Assembly (NCBI RefSeq): GCF_028863665.1
Contig: NZ_JARBFX010000005.1
Span: 484,031 to 548,030, forward strand
Reading direction: 5' to 3'
DNA: 64,000 bases
From: Aquabacter sediminis
Lineage (GTDB): Bacteria; Pseudomonadota; Alphaproteobacteria; Rhizobiales; Xanthobacteraceae
The translations under genes were made by a program, and so were the position numbers. Shown piece by piece: positions 15,501-24,190 of this stretch. A model generated the notes under the pieces. That model was not told where the DNA came from. It did no database searches and saw only the letters and a program-made list of their open reading frames with translations. Positions within the stretch are counted from its first letter, which is position 1. Every line of letters starts with the position of its first letter.

Positions 15501-16550
15501 ATGAAGCACGCCCTTGTGGTCGGCGGCCTTGGGGTCGCTGGCGCCGGCATCGTCCATGCCTTGTCGGACAAGCCGGACTGGAAGGTGACCATTCTTTCCC
15601 GCCGGAAGCCGGAAGGCGCCAGCGTGCCCTGCGTGTCCGTCGATCTGCTCGACAAGGCGGATGCGGAAGCAAAGCTCGCGGACCTAAGCGATGTGAGCCA
15701 TGTCTTCTACACCGCCTACCAGGAGCGCCCCACCTTCGCGGAGGAGGTGGCGCCGAATCTGGCCATGCTGGTGAACGTGGTGGAGGCGGTCGAGCGCGCT
15801 TCGTCCGTGCTGGAACATGTCAGCCTGATGCAGGGCACCAAGGCCTATGGCACGCATCTGGGCCCTTATCCGACGCCGGCACGGGAGAGCGATCCCCGTC
15901 ACATGCCGCCCAATTTCTATTACGACCAGGAGGACTATCTGCGCGCCCGGGCGCCGAAGGCCCGCTGGTCCTGGTCGGCGCTGCGCCCGCGCACCATCTA
16001 TGGCCACGCGGTCAATAGCCCCATGAACATGACCTCGGTCATCGGCATCTATGCTGCCATGTCCAAGGAGTTCGGCCTGCCGCTTCGCTTTCCCGGCACC
16101 GAAGCTTGCTATCGCACCATCCAGCAGACGGTGGACACCAACCTCCTTGGCCAGGCGGCGGTGTGGGCGGCGACCACGCCCAAATGCGCGGGTGAGGTCT
16201 TCAATGTCACCAATGGCGGGCTTTTCCGCTGGGAGCAGATGTGGCCGCGCATCGCCGCGATGTTCGACATGCCCTGCGGGCCGGTGATGACCATTCGCCT
16301 CGCCGACGTCATGGCGGACAAGGAAGCGCTCTGGAACCGGATGGTCGAGACGTATGGCCTCGTGCCCCGCAGCTATCGGCAGGCAGTGGCCTGGGCCTTT
16401 GGCGATTTCCAGTGGCACATGGACTATGACAGCCTGGTGGAGACCACCAAGATCCGCCGCTTCGGCTTCCATGAGATCGTCGATGACGAGGAGATGTTTG
16501 CCCGCCAGATCCGCGAGATGAAGGAAATGCGCCTCATCCCCGGTAACTGA
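15501..16550 (+). CDS. PRISE-like SDR (extended short-chain dehydrogenase/reductase)
   Basis: 349 aa from ATG 15501, with GGAGG 4 nt upstream. The N-terminal dinucleotide fold reads MKHALVVGGLGVAGAGI, with an ILSRR segment favouring NADPH. The middle carries NFYYDQEDYLR, the F-Y-Y..ED block that replaces the usual YxxxK in progesterone 5-beta-reductase/iridoid synthase-like enzymes, and WSALRPRTIYG. Enzymes of this group reduce activated enones. It follows the SMP-30-like gene and ends 37 nt before acxR on the opposite strand. The physiological substrate is unknown. Confidence 0.82.
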   Translation: MKHALVVGGLGVAGAGIVHALSDKPDWKVTILSRRKPEGASVPCVSVDLLDKADAEAKLADLSDVSHVFYTAYQERPTFAEEVAPNLAMLVNVVEAVERASSVLEHVSLMQGTKAYGTHLGPYPTPARESDPRHMPPNFYYDQEDYLRARAPKARWSWSALRPRTIYGHAVNSPMNMTSVIGIYAAMSKEFGLPLRFPGTEACYRTIQQTVDTNLLGQAAVWAATTPKCAGEVFNVTNGGLFRWEQMWPRIAAMFDMPCGPVMTIRLADVMADKEALWNRMVETYGLVPRSYRQAVAWAFGDFQWHMDYDSLVETTKIRRFGFHEIVDDEEMFARQIREMKEMRLIPGN

Positions 16551-16560
16551 GAGGCCGCGG

Positions 16561-16586
16561 GAGCGCGGGGCCCACCCCCCGTGCTC
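16561..16586. terminator. Stem-loop between convergent genes
   Basis: GAGCGCGGGG (16561-16570) pairs with CCCCGTGCTC (16577-16586), with one G-U pair and a 6-nt loop. It sits exactly between the convergent reductase and acxR genes and could end transcription from both sides. Confidence 0.55.
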
Positions 16587-16587
16587 T

Positions 16588-18480
16588 TCAGCCGCCCTTT
16601 CCCTCCGATGCCGCGAGCCGCATATAGAGCGTGGAACGCGCGATGCCGAGGCGGCGGGCGGCGCGCGAGAGATTGCCGCCGCAGGCCTCCACAGCAGCGC
16701 GGATGGCTGCCTCCTCGACCGCCTTCAGGTCCTTGGCGTCGGATGTGCGGGCCGAGGTTCCACAGACCTCGGGTGGCAGGTCGGCAAGGTCGACCTCCCC
16801 TTCGCCGCGCTTCATGGCGACCAGCATGTCCACCATGTTGCGCAATTCCCGCACATTACCGGGCCACTCATAGGCGGTGAGCGCGGCGCGTGCGGCTTCG
16901 GAAAAGGACGGCGGTGGAAGGTCAGCCCGGGCGGCGGCGAGGGCGCCGAAATGCTCCATGAGGATCAGAACGTCGCCTTCCCGCTCCCTGAGCGGAGGAA
17001 TGCGCAGGCGAAGCGCGGCTATGCGGTAGAACAGGTCCTTTCGGAACCGTCCTGCCGCCACTTCGCCGGTCAGGTCGCGGTTGGTCATGGAGACGAGGCG
17101 AAGGTCCACCCGGCGCCCCGTATGGCTGCCCACCCGATAGACGACGCCGTCCTCCAGCACCCGCAGCAGGTAGGATTGCAGTTCGAGCGGCATCTCGCCG
17201 ATCTCGTCCAGGCACAGAAGACCGCCATTGGCCGCCTCCACCTTTCCCTGCTTGCCGGCAGCATCGGCGCCGGTGAAGGCGCCTTTTTCATAGCCGAACA
17301 GCTCGCTGGCGATCAGCTCGCGCGGCAGGCCTCCGCAATTGAGGGGGACAAAGGGGCCACAGGGCAGGCGCGCGCCGTGGATGGCGCGGGCAAACACCTC
17401 CTTGCCCACGCCGGTCTCCCCTTCGAGGAGGATGGGCAATCCGCTCTCCGCCATGCGCCGGGCCTTTTCTCGGGCTTCGCGCATCACCTTGCTCTCGCCG
17501 ATGATGGCGTCGAAGAAGACCGTCTCGGGCTCCCGCGGCGTGTCCTTGGCGCTGTGGCGCACCCGGCGGGGGGCGTGCAGCACGAGGACGCCGCCGATCT
17601 CTTCCCCGTCTTCCCGCACGATTTCCACGCTCGCTCCCGGCAGAAACGCCGCGACGCGGGTGGGCCAGTCCTCGGGCCGCGTGTCCCGAAGAGCGGCCAG
17701 CCGTCCGTCTTCGACGAACCGGTCGGAGCGGCGGGCGACTTCTTTCAAGGCGCGGTCGGTGGAATAGATGAGCGTGCCCGAACGGCCGAACGCGATGATC
17801 TCCTCGGACACCCATAACCCACGCTTGGAGAGAAAGTGGCGCAGCACCTGCTCATGCTCCATCTCCAGCCGGCGGCCCAGAACCGCCTCGATCTGGTGCG
17901 CCAGCGCCACCGCATGGGCAAGGTTCTGCGGATTGAAGGTGTCGGTGGAGCCTGAAATGTCCACCGCACCGATCACGCTGCCCTCAAGGGGGTGGCGGAC
18001 GGGCGCGGCGGCGCAGGTCCAGCGCTGCACCGGCGCACAGAAATGCTCGGTGGCGTGGATCTGGACAGGGCGACCGGAGGCCAGCGCCGTGCCGATGGCA
18101 TTGGTGCCGATCTCGGCTTCGCACCACAGGCCGCCACGCTGAAGCTTGACCTCCTGGCCGGTATCCACTGCCCGGGCATCGCCCTCTGTCTCCAGGATGG
18201 TGCCCGCCGGGTCGGCGAGGATCAGCATGGAGCTGGCGTCGGCGAGCAGATTGCGCGCCTCCTCCATGGCGGGGCGCGCAGCGGCGAGCAGACGCATGTT
18301 CTGGCGGCGGCGGCGAAACAGTTCGGCCTCGCTCAGGAGCGGGGCCCCTGAACGGTCCGCTGCGATGGAATGCTGCCGTGAGCGCTGCCAGGAGGCGAGG
18401 ACAGCGGGTCGCACGACGGGGGATGTGACGCCGTCCCGGTGGAAAGCCTCCCAGGCACGGGCGATCTCTCGATAAGGCAC
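16588..18480 (-). CDS. acxR: Sigma-54-dependent activator AcxR (AcoR/AcxR family)
   Basis: 630 aa from GTG 18480, chosen because GGAGGG lies 8 nt upstream; a GTG at 18594 would add 38 residues of low-quality, Arg/Pro-rich sequence. Domains: an AcoR-type N-terminal GAF sensor ([37 protein letters not shown]), an AAA+ domain with Walker A GETGVGKE, the sigma-54 contact loop GAFTGA, Walker [11 protein letters not shown] and the WPGNVREL sensor-II motif, then a Fis-type helix-turn-helix ([20 protein letters not shown]). It is divergent from acxABC, as in characterised acetone-utilising Xanthobacter. It likely senses acetone or a related ketone/alcohol and activates the sigma-54 promoter at 18826. 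Confidence 0.93.
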   Translation of the reverse strand: MPYREIARAWEAFHRDGVTSPVVRPAVLASWQRSRQHSIAADRSGAPLLSEAELFRRRRQNMRLLAAARPAMEEARNLLADASSMLILADPAGTILETEGDARAVDTGQEVKLQRGGLWCEAEIGTNAIGTALASGRPVQIHATEHFCAPVQRWTCAAAPVRHPLEGSVIGAVDISGSTDTFNPQNLAHAVALAHQIEAVLGRRLEMEHEQVLRHFLSKRGLWVSEEIIAFGRSGTLIYSTDRALKEVARRSDRFVEDGRLAALRDTRPEDWPTRVAAFLPGASVEIVREDGEEIGGVLVLHAPRRVRHSAKDTPREPETVFFDAIIGESKVMREAREKARRMAESGLPILLEGETGVGKEVFARAIHGARLPCGPFVPLNCGGLPRELIASELFGYEKGAFTGADAAGKQGKVEAANGGLLCLDEIGEMPLELQSYLLRVLEDGVVYRVGSHTGRRVDLRLVSMTNRDLTGEVAAGRFRKDLFYRIAALRLRIPPLREREGDVLILMEHFGALAAARADLPPPSFSEAARAALTAYEWPGNVRELRNMVDMLVAMKRGEGEVDLADLPPEVCGTSARTSDAKDLKAVEEAAIRAAVEACGGNLSRAARRLGIARSTLYMRLAASEGKGG

Positions 18481-18722
18481 CAGCTCTGCCCTCCGGGCCG
18501 GGCGGCGCGGCGTTCCCGCTGGCGCCGCCTTAGCCGTTGGCCTCGCACGCGGCCTGCATGGGCGCGGCCGGGCGCGATGGCGGTTCACTCCCACTGTGCC
18601 GCTTTCGGTGTGGCGACGTCATCCCGCCCTGCGGCTTGATGGAGGAGAATAGACGCTCTGGCATGGTCATCGCAAGGCCCTGCTGCGTGCAAGTGTAGTC
18701 GTCGTTTGCGGTGATTGAAGCT

Positions 18723-18750
18723 CGGACAACAAGTGTCCGGAAATCGGACA
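18723..18750. promoter_or_regulatory. Upstream activating site for AcxR (candidate)
   Basis: A perfect palindrome CGGACA-N5-TGTCCG occupies 18723-18739, and a third CGGACA half-site follows at 18745-18750. The palindrome centre lies about 97 bp upstream of the sigma-54 -24 element, the normal range for an enhancer-binding protein. AcxR is the obvious candidate to bind. Confidence 0.6.
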
Positions 18751-18825
18751 ATGAAGCCGAATTTAATTACATGTTGCGTTGCGGAAATGCGTTGAATTGG
18801 TGGGTTATTATGGGTGTGGCCGAGT

Positions 18826-18842
18826 TTGGCACGGGATCTGCT
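18826..18842 (+). promoter_or_regulatory. Sigma-54 promoter of acxABC
   Basis: TTGGCACGGGATCTGCT matches the sigma-54 consensus YTGGCACGrnnnTTGCW at all but one position of the core. The -24 GG (18828-18829) and -12 GC (18840-18841) are separated by exactly 10 bp. Transcription should begin near 18853, leaving a leader of about 48 nt before acxA. An activator with a GAFTGA loop is encoded divergently. Confidence 0.8.
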
Positions 18843-18900
18843 CTTTGAATGGCGAGCCGGCAGGAAAAAGCACGGCCGGCATAACAGGGAGGACCCGAGC

Positions 18901-21054
18901 GTGAACATACCCGTGGGAAACCTGCGCAACGTCCAGGTGCTCGGCATCGATGCCGGCGGCACCATGACGGACACTTTCTTCGTGGATGCGGACGGCGACT
19001 TCGTGGTCGGCAAGGCCCAGTCCACGCCCCAGAACGAGGCCTTGGGCCTCATCGCCTCGTCGGAAGACGGGCTGGCCAATTGGGGCATGTCGCTGCATGA
19101 CGCGCTCGCCCAGCTCCAGACCGGTGTCTATTCCGGCACCGCCATGCTCAACCGCGTGGTCCAACGCAAGGGCCTGAAATGCGGCCTCATCGTCAATCGC
19201 GGCATGGAGGACTTCCACCGCATGGGCCGCGCGATCCAGTGCTATCTGGGCTATGCCTATGAGGACCGGATCCACCTCAATACGCACCGCTACGATCCCC
19301 CACTGGTCCCGCGCCAGCTGACGCGCGGCGTCATCGAGCGCACTGACATGATGGGCGTGGAGGTGATCCCGCTGCGCGAGGAGAGCGCCCGCGCCGCGGC
19401 GCGCGAGCTCATCGCATCCGGGGTCGAGGGCATCGTCATCTCGCTGCTTCACTCCTACAAGAACCCGAAAAACGAGCGCCGGGTGCGTGACATCGTGCTG
19501 GAGGAGGTGGAGAAGAGCGGCCGCAAAGTGCCGGTCTTTGCATCTGCCGACTACTATCCGGTGCGCAAGGAAACGCACCGCACCAACACCACCATCCTGG
19601 AGGGCTATGCGGCCGAGCCGTCCCGCCAGACGCTGTCCAAGATCTCGGAAGCCTTCAAGGATCGCGGCACCAAGTTCGACTTCCGGGTGATGGCGACCCA
19701 TGGCGGCACCATTTCCTGGAAGGCCAAGGAACTGGCGCGCACCATCGTGTCCGGCCCCATCGGCGGGGTGATCGGCGCGAAATATCTGGGAGAGGTGCTC
19801 GGCTACAAGAATATCGCCTGCTCGGACATTGGCGGCACCTCGTTCGACGTGGCGCTTATCACCCAGGGCGAAATGACCATCAAGAACGACCCGGACATGG
19901 CTCGGCTCGTCCTCTCCCTGCCGCTGGTGGCCATGGATTCCGTGGGCGCGGGCGCCGGCTCCTTCATCCGGCTCGATCCCTACACCAAGGCCATCAAGCT
20001 CGGCCCGGACAGTGCCGGCTACCGGGTGGGCGTGTGCTGGAAGGAAAGCGGCATCGAGACGGTGACCATTTCCGACTGCCACATGGTGCTCGGCTATCTC
20101 AACCCCGACAATTTCCTCGGCGGGGCGGTGAAGCTCGACCGGCAGCGCTCGGTGGATGCCATCAAGACCCAGATCGCCGATCCGCTCGGCCTCACGGTGG
20201 AGGATGCGGCGGCCGGCGTCATCGAACTGCTCGACAGCGACCTGCGCGATTACTTGCGCTCGATGATCTCGGGCAAGGGCTATTCGCCGGCAAGCTTCGT
20301 CTGCTTCTCCTATGGCGGGGCAGGGCCTGTGCACACCTATGGCTATACGGAGGGCCTCGGATTCGAGGACGTGATCGTGCCCGCCTGGGCGGCCGGTTTC
20401 TCCGCTTTTGGCTGTGCGGCGGCGGACTTCGAGTATCGCTACGACAAGTCGCTCGACATCAACATGCCCCCGGACGCTCCGGAGGCCGACAAGGTGAAGG
20501 CGGCCGAGACCCTTCAGGCGGCCTGGGAAGAGCTGACCCACAACGTGCTGGAGGAGTTCAAGCTCAACGGCTATGCGCCCGAGCAGGTGACGCTTCAGCC
20601 CGGTTACCGCATGCAGTATCGCGGCCAGCTCAACGACCTGGAGATCGAAAGCCCCCTGAAGCAGGCCGGCACCGCCGAGGACTGGGACCAGCTGACCGAC
20701 GCCTTCAACGCCACCTATGGCCGCGTCTATGCCGCCTCCGCCCGTTCGCCGGAACTCGGCTACTCGGTCACCGGCGCCATCATGCGCGGCATGGTTCCGA
20801 TCCCCAAGCCCAAGATCCCGAAGGAGCCCGAGGAAGGCGAGACGCCGCCCGAGGAAGCCAAGATCGGCACCCGCAAATTCTATCGCAAGAAGAAGTGGGT
20901 GGATGCGCAGCTCTACCGCATGGAGGCGCTGCGCCCCGGCAACCGCGTGATGGGTCCTGCCATCATCGAATCCGACGCCACCACCTTCGTGGTGCCCGGC
21001 GGCTTCGAGACCTGGCTCGACGGCCACCGCCTGTTCCACCTGCGCGAGGTGTGA
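18901..21054 (+). CDS. acxA: Acetone carboxylase beta subunit
   Basis: 717 aa from GTG 18901, with AGGGAGGA about 5-12 nt upstream. This is the HyuA/oxoprolinase-type ATP-binding subunit. The N-terminal actin-like phosphate loop is GIDAGGTMTDTFF, with a second one at SDIGGTSFDVALI and a C-terminal SYGGAGPVHTYG segment. The subunit length equals that of the known Xanthobacter enzyme. With the alpha and gamma subunits it carboxylates acetone to acetoacetate using ATP (yielding AMP and two phosphates) and Mn. The beta subunit holds the nucleotide and activates bicarbonate and acetone by phosphorylation. It is the first gene of the operon. Confidence 0.95.
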   Translation: MNIPVGNLRNVQVLGIDAGGTMTDTFFVDADGDFVVGKAQSTPQNEALGLIASSEDGLANWGMSLHDALAQLQTGVYSGTAMLNRVVQRKGLKCGLIVNRGMEDFHRMGRAIQCYLGYAYEDRIHLNTHRYDPPLVPRQLTRGVIERTDMMGVEVIPLREESARAAARELIASGVEGIVISLLHSYKNPKNERRVRDIVLEEVEKSGRKVPVFASADYYPVRKETHRTNTTILEGYAAEPSRQTLSKISEAFKDRGTKFDFRVMATHGGTISWKAKELARTIVSGPIGGVIGAKYLGEVLGYKNIACSDIGGTSFDVALITQGEMTIKNDPDMARLVLSLPLVAMDSVGAGAGSFIRLDPYTKAIKLGPDSAGYRVGVCWKESGIETVTISDCHMVLGYLNPDNFLGGAVKLDRQRSVDAIKTQIADPLGLTVEDAAAGVIELLDSDLRDYLRSMISGKGYSPASFVCFSYGGAGPVHTYGYTEGLGFEDVIVPAWAAGFSAFGCAAADFEYRYDKSLDINMPPDAPEADKVKAAETLQAAWEELTHNVLEEFKLNGYAPEQVTLQPGYRMQYRGQLNDLEIESPLKQAGTAEDWDQLTDAFNATYGRVYAASARSPELGYSVTGAIMRGMVPIPKPKIPKEPEEGETPPEEAKIGTRKFYRKKKWVDAQLYRMEALRPGNRVMGPAIIESDATTFVVPGGFETWLDGHRLFHLREV

Positions 21055-21064
21055 TCGGCCGTTC

Positions 21065-21086
21065 CCCCTCCCGGCACCGGGAGGGG
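21065..21086 (+). repeat. Palindromic stem-loop between acxA and acxB
   Basis: CCCCTCCCGG at 21065-21074 is followed after 2 nt by its exact inverse complement. It lies 11 nt behind the acxA stop in a 102-nt gap. A similar element follows acxB. It may stabilise or process the message, and it resembles the REP-like palindromes at 60.1-60.3 kb. Confidence 0.6.
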
Positions 21087-21156
21087 TTCGTGGCCGCCGC
21101 CGACCCCGGCGGCGGGCCGGAATTGCCAAGCCAAAACATGCGAAGGAAACGACCCG

Positions 21157-23487
21157 ATGAACGTCAACGTCAACCAGAGCAGTCTTCACGGCGCGACCCG
21201 CGGCATCGTGCGCGGGGGCGAGACGCTGAAGGAACACCGCGACCGCTTGATGGCGGCCACCAAGGCCACCGGCCGCTATGCCGGCCTTGAGAAGCTGGAA
21301 CTGCGGGAGAAGGAGCCCATCCTCTACAACAAGCTCTTCTCTCGCTTGCGGGCCGGCGTGGTGGATGCCCGCGAGACCGCCAAGAAGATCGCGGCCTCGC
21401 CCATCGTCGAGCAGGAGGGCGAACTGTGCTTCACCCTCTACAATGCGGCGGGGGACAGCCTCCTGACCTCAACCGGCATCATCATCCATGTGGGAACCAT
21501 GGGTGCCGCCATCAAATACATGATCGAGAACAATTGGGAGGCCAATCCCGGTGTTCGCGACAAGGACATCTTCTGCAACAACGATTCTCTGATCGGGAAC
21601 GTCCATCCCTGCGACATCCACACCATCGTTCCCATCTTCTGGGAAGGAGAACTGATCGGCTGGGTGGGCGGCGTCACCCACGTCATCGACACCGGCGCGG
21701 TGGGGCCGGGCTCCATGGCCACGGGCCAGGTGCAGCGCTTCGGCGACGGCTATTCCATCACCTGCCGCAAGGTCGGCGAGAATGACACGCTGTTCCGCGA
21801 CTGGCTGCACGAGAGCCAGCGCATGGTGCGCACCACCCGCTACTGGATGCTGGACGAGCGCACCCGCATCGCCGGCTGCCACATGATCCGCAAGCTCGTG
21901 GAAGAGGTGGTCGCGGAAGAGGGCATCGAGGCCTATTGGAAGTTCGCCTATGAGGCGGTGGAGCACGGGCGCCTCGGCCTCCAGGCCCGCATCAAGGCCA
22001 TGACCATTCCCGGCACCTACCGGCAGGTGGGCTTCGTGGACGTGCCCTACGCCCATGAGGACGTGCGGGTGCCCTCAGACTTTGCCAAGCTCGACACCAT
22101 CATGCATGCGCCCTGCGAGATGACCATCCGCAAGGACGGCACGTGGCGCCTGGATTTCGAGGGTTCAAGCCGCTGGGGCTGGCACACCTATAATGCCCAT
22201 CAGGTGAGCTTCACCTCCGGCATCTGGGTGATGATGACCCAGACGCTCATCCCCTCCGAAATGATCAATGACGGCGCCGCCTACGGCACCGAGTTCCGCC
22301 TGCCCAAGGGCACCTGGATGAACCCGGACGACCGGCGGGTGGCCTTCTCCTACAGCTGGCATTTCCTGGTCTCCGCCTGGACGGCCCTATGGCGCGGCCT
22401 GTCGCGCTCCTATTTCGGGCGCGGCTATCTGGAGGAGGTGAATGCGGGCAATGCCAACACGTCCAACTGGCTCCAGGGCGGCGGCTTCAACCAGTATGAC
22501 GAAATCCATGCGGTGAACTCGTTCGAGTGCGCCGCCAACGGCACCGGCGCCACCGCCGTGCAGGACGGTCTCTCCCATGCGGCCGCCATCTGGAACCCGG
22601 AAGGCGACATGGGCGACATGGAGATCTGGGAGCTGGCGGAGCCGCTGGTCTATCTCGGCCGGCAGATCAAGGCGTCCTCGGGTGGGTCGGGCAAGTATCG
22701 GGGCGGGTGCGGGTTCGAGAGCCTGCGCATGGTCTGGAACGCCAAGGACTGGACCATGTTCTTCATGGGCAATGGCCACATCTCCTCCGACTGGGGGCTG
22801 ATGGGCGGCTATCCGGCGGCGTCGGGCTATCGCTTCGCGGCCCACAAGACCAACCTGAAGGCGCTCATCGCCGATGGGGCGGACATCCCGTTCGGCGGCG
22901 ACACCGATCCGGAACACCCCACCTGGGATGCCATGCTCCCGGCCGCCCAGATCAAGCGCGACAAGCAGGCGATCACCACGGAGGAGATGTTCTCCGACTA
23001 TGATCTCTACCTGAACTACATGCGCGGTGGCCCCGGCTTCGGCGATCCGCTCGACCGTCTGCCCCAGTCGGTGGCCGATGACCTCAATGGTGGCTACGTC
23101 CTGGAGCGTTTCGCTGCCCAGGTCTATGGCGTGGTGGTCAAGAAGGGCGATGACGGCCTGTACGCGGTCGACACGGCGGCGACCGATGCCCTGCGGGCGC
23201 AGATCCGCAAGGATCGCATCGCCAAGTCCGTTCCCACCAGGGACTGGATGAAGGGCGAGCGCGAGAAGATCCTCGCCAAGGACGCTGCCACACAGGTGCG
23301 GCAGATGTTCGCCGCCTCCTTCCATCTGGGCCCGCGTTTCGAGCAGCAGTTCCGGGCTTTCTGGAACCTGCCGGAGAGCTGGACCTTGCCGGAAAGCGAG
23401 ATCGGCGTTCCGACCTATGGCTCGCGCTACTCCATGGACATCTCCGAGTTGCCGGACGTGAAGACGGTTCAGTTCGTCGAGGAGTGA
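21157..23487 (+). CDS. acxB: Acetone carboxylase alpha subunit
   Basis: 776 aa from ATG 21157, with GAAGGAAA about 9 nt upstream. This is a HyuB-type (hydantoinase B/oxoprolinase C-terminal-like) subunit, recognisable by AGVVDARETAKKIAASPIVEQEGELCF, DKDIFCNNDSLIGNVHPCDIHTIVPIFW (metal-site region with Asp and His) and SSGGSGKYRGGCG near residue 510. In acetone carboxylase this subunit holds the Mn site where the activated intermediates react. Its length matches the Xanthobacter protein. It follows the normal acxA-acxB-acxC order. Confidence 0.95.
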   Translation: MNVNVNQSSLHGATRGIVRGGETLKEHRDRLMAATKATGRYAGLEKLELREKEPILYNKLFSRLRAGVVDARETAKKIAASPIVEQEGELCFTLYNAAGDSLLTSTGIIIHVGTMGAAIKYMIENNWEANPGVRDKDIFCNNDSLIGNVHPCDIHTIVPIFWEGELIGWVGGVTHVIDTGAVGPGSMATGQVQRFGDGYSITCRKVGENDTLFRDWLHESQRMVRTTRYWMLDERTRIAGCHMIRKLVEEVVAEEGIEAYWKFAYEAVEHGRLGLQARIKAMTIPGTYRQVGFVDVPYAHEDVRVPSDFAKLDTIMHAPCEMTIRKDGTWRLDFEGSSRWGWHTYNAHQVSFTSGIWVMMTQTLIPSEMINDGAAYGTEFRLPKGTWMNPDDRRVAFSYSWHFLVSAWTALWRGLSRSYFGRGYLEEVNAGNANTSNWLQGGGFNQYDEIHAVNSFECAANGTGATAVQDGLSHAAAIWNPEGDMGDMEIWELAEPLVYLGRQIKASSGGSGKYRGGCGFESLRMVWNAKDWTMFFMGNGHISSDWGLMGGYPAASGYRFAAHKTNLKALIADGADIPFGGDTDPEHPTWDAMLPAAQIKRDKQAITTEEMFSDYDLYLNYMRGGPGFGDPLDRLPQSVADDLNGGYVLERFAAQVYGVVVKKGDDGLYAVDTAATDALRAQIRKDRIAKSVPTRDWMKGEREKILAKDAATQVRQMFAASFHLGPRFEQQFRAFWNLPESWTLPESEIGVPTYGSRYSMDISELPDVKTVQFVEE

Positions 23488-23502
23488 GCGCGCCGTCCCA
23501 AA

Positions 23503-23526
23503 CCCCTCCCCGCGTGCGGGGAGGGG
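23503..23526 (+). repeat. Palindromic stem-loop between acxB and acxC
   Basis: CCCCTCCCCGC at 23503-23513 is repeated in inverse complement at 23516-23526, a perfect 11-bp stem with a 2-nt gap (4 nt or more of effective loop). It starts 16 nt after the acxB stop. It shares the C4TC3-4 core with the acxA-acxB element. Confidence 0.6.
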
Positions 23527-23559
23527 GAACCAAAATTTAGTGAATCAGGAGGAAATCCA

Positions 23560-24066
23560 ATGGCCTACACCCGCGCCAAGATCGCCGATCTCGTCGATGG
23601 CAAGATCGATCCCGATACCCTGCACCAGATGCTGTCCACCCCGAAGGACCCGGAGCGCTTCGTCACCTATGTGGAAATCCTGCAGGAGCGCATGCCGTGG
23701 GACGACAAGATCATCCTGCCGCTCGGCCCCAAGCTCTTCGTGGTTCAGCAGAAGGTTTCAAAGCGCTGGACCGTGCGTTGCGAATGCGGTCACGACTTTT
23801 GTGACTGGAAGGACAATTGGAAGCTGCACGCCCGCATCCACGTGCGCGACACGCCCCAAAAGATGGAGGAGATCTATCCCCGTTTGATGGCGCCGACGCC
23901 CAGCTGGCAGGTGGTGCGGGAGTATTTCTGCCCGGAATGCGGCACGCTCCATGACGTTGAGGCGCCGACGCCCTGGTATCCGGTGATCCACGACTTCGAG
24001 CCGGACATCGACGCCTTCTACACGGAATGGCTCGGCTTGCCGGTGCCGGAGCGGGCGAACGCCTGA
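23560..24066 (+). CDS. acxC: Acetone carboxylase gamma subunit
   Basis: 168 aa, the usual gamma-subunit length, preceded by AGGAGGAAA about 7 nt upstream. Cysteines are arranged as CECGHDFCDW near residue 72 and FCPECGTLHD near 125, consistent with a zinc-binding fold. The N-terminus (MAYTRAKIADLVDGKIDPDTL) and the PTPWYPVIHDFEPDIDAFY end are characteristic. It completes the alpha2-beta2-gamma2 enzyme in the cytoplasm. A GC-rich stem-loop follows. Confidence 0.94.
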   Translation: MAYTRAKIADLVDGKIDPDTLHQMLSTPKDPERFVTYVEILQERMPWDDKIILPLGPKLFVVQQKVSKRWTVRCECGHDFCDWKDNWKLHARIHVRDTPQKMEEIYPRLMAPTPSWQVVREYFCPECGTLHDVEAPTPWYPVIHDFEPDIDAFYTEWLGLPVPERANA

Positions 24067-24095
24067 GCACAGACCTTTGCCGGCCAGCAGGCGTG

Positions 24096-24132
24096 ACAGG
24101 GGGGCGCTCCGGCGACGGGGCGCCCTTCCTGT
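24096..24132 (+). terminator. Stem-loop downstream of acxC
   Basis: ACAGG at 24096-24100 and GGCGC-type bases to 24107 pair with GCGCCC (24120-24125) and CCTGT (24128-24132), giving a long GC-rich stem with a 2-nt mismatch and no strong T-run. It is placed 30 nt after the acxC stop and 59 nt before the end of the opposing REC-GGDEF gene. Confidence 0.5.
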
Positions 24133-24190
24133 TCAATCGGAGCGGGCGCAGGCCAGCAGGACCGACTGTCTTCGGCGGCTGGCGGGCAGC

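Noticed and set aside
18808..21237. 809-aa open frame antisense to acxA
   Set aside because: It mirrors the coding strand of a certain gene in high-GC DNA and has His/Arg/Gly-rich shadow composition.
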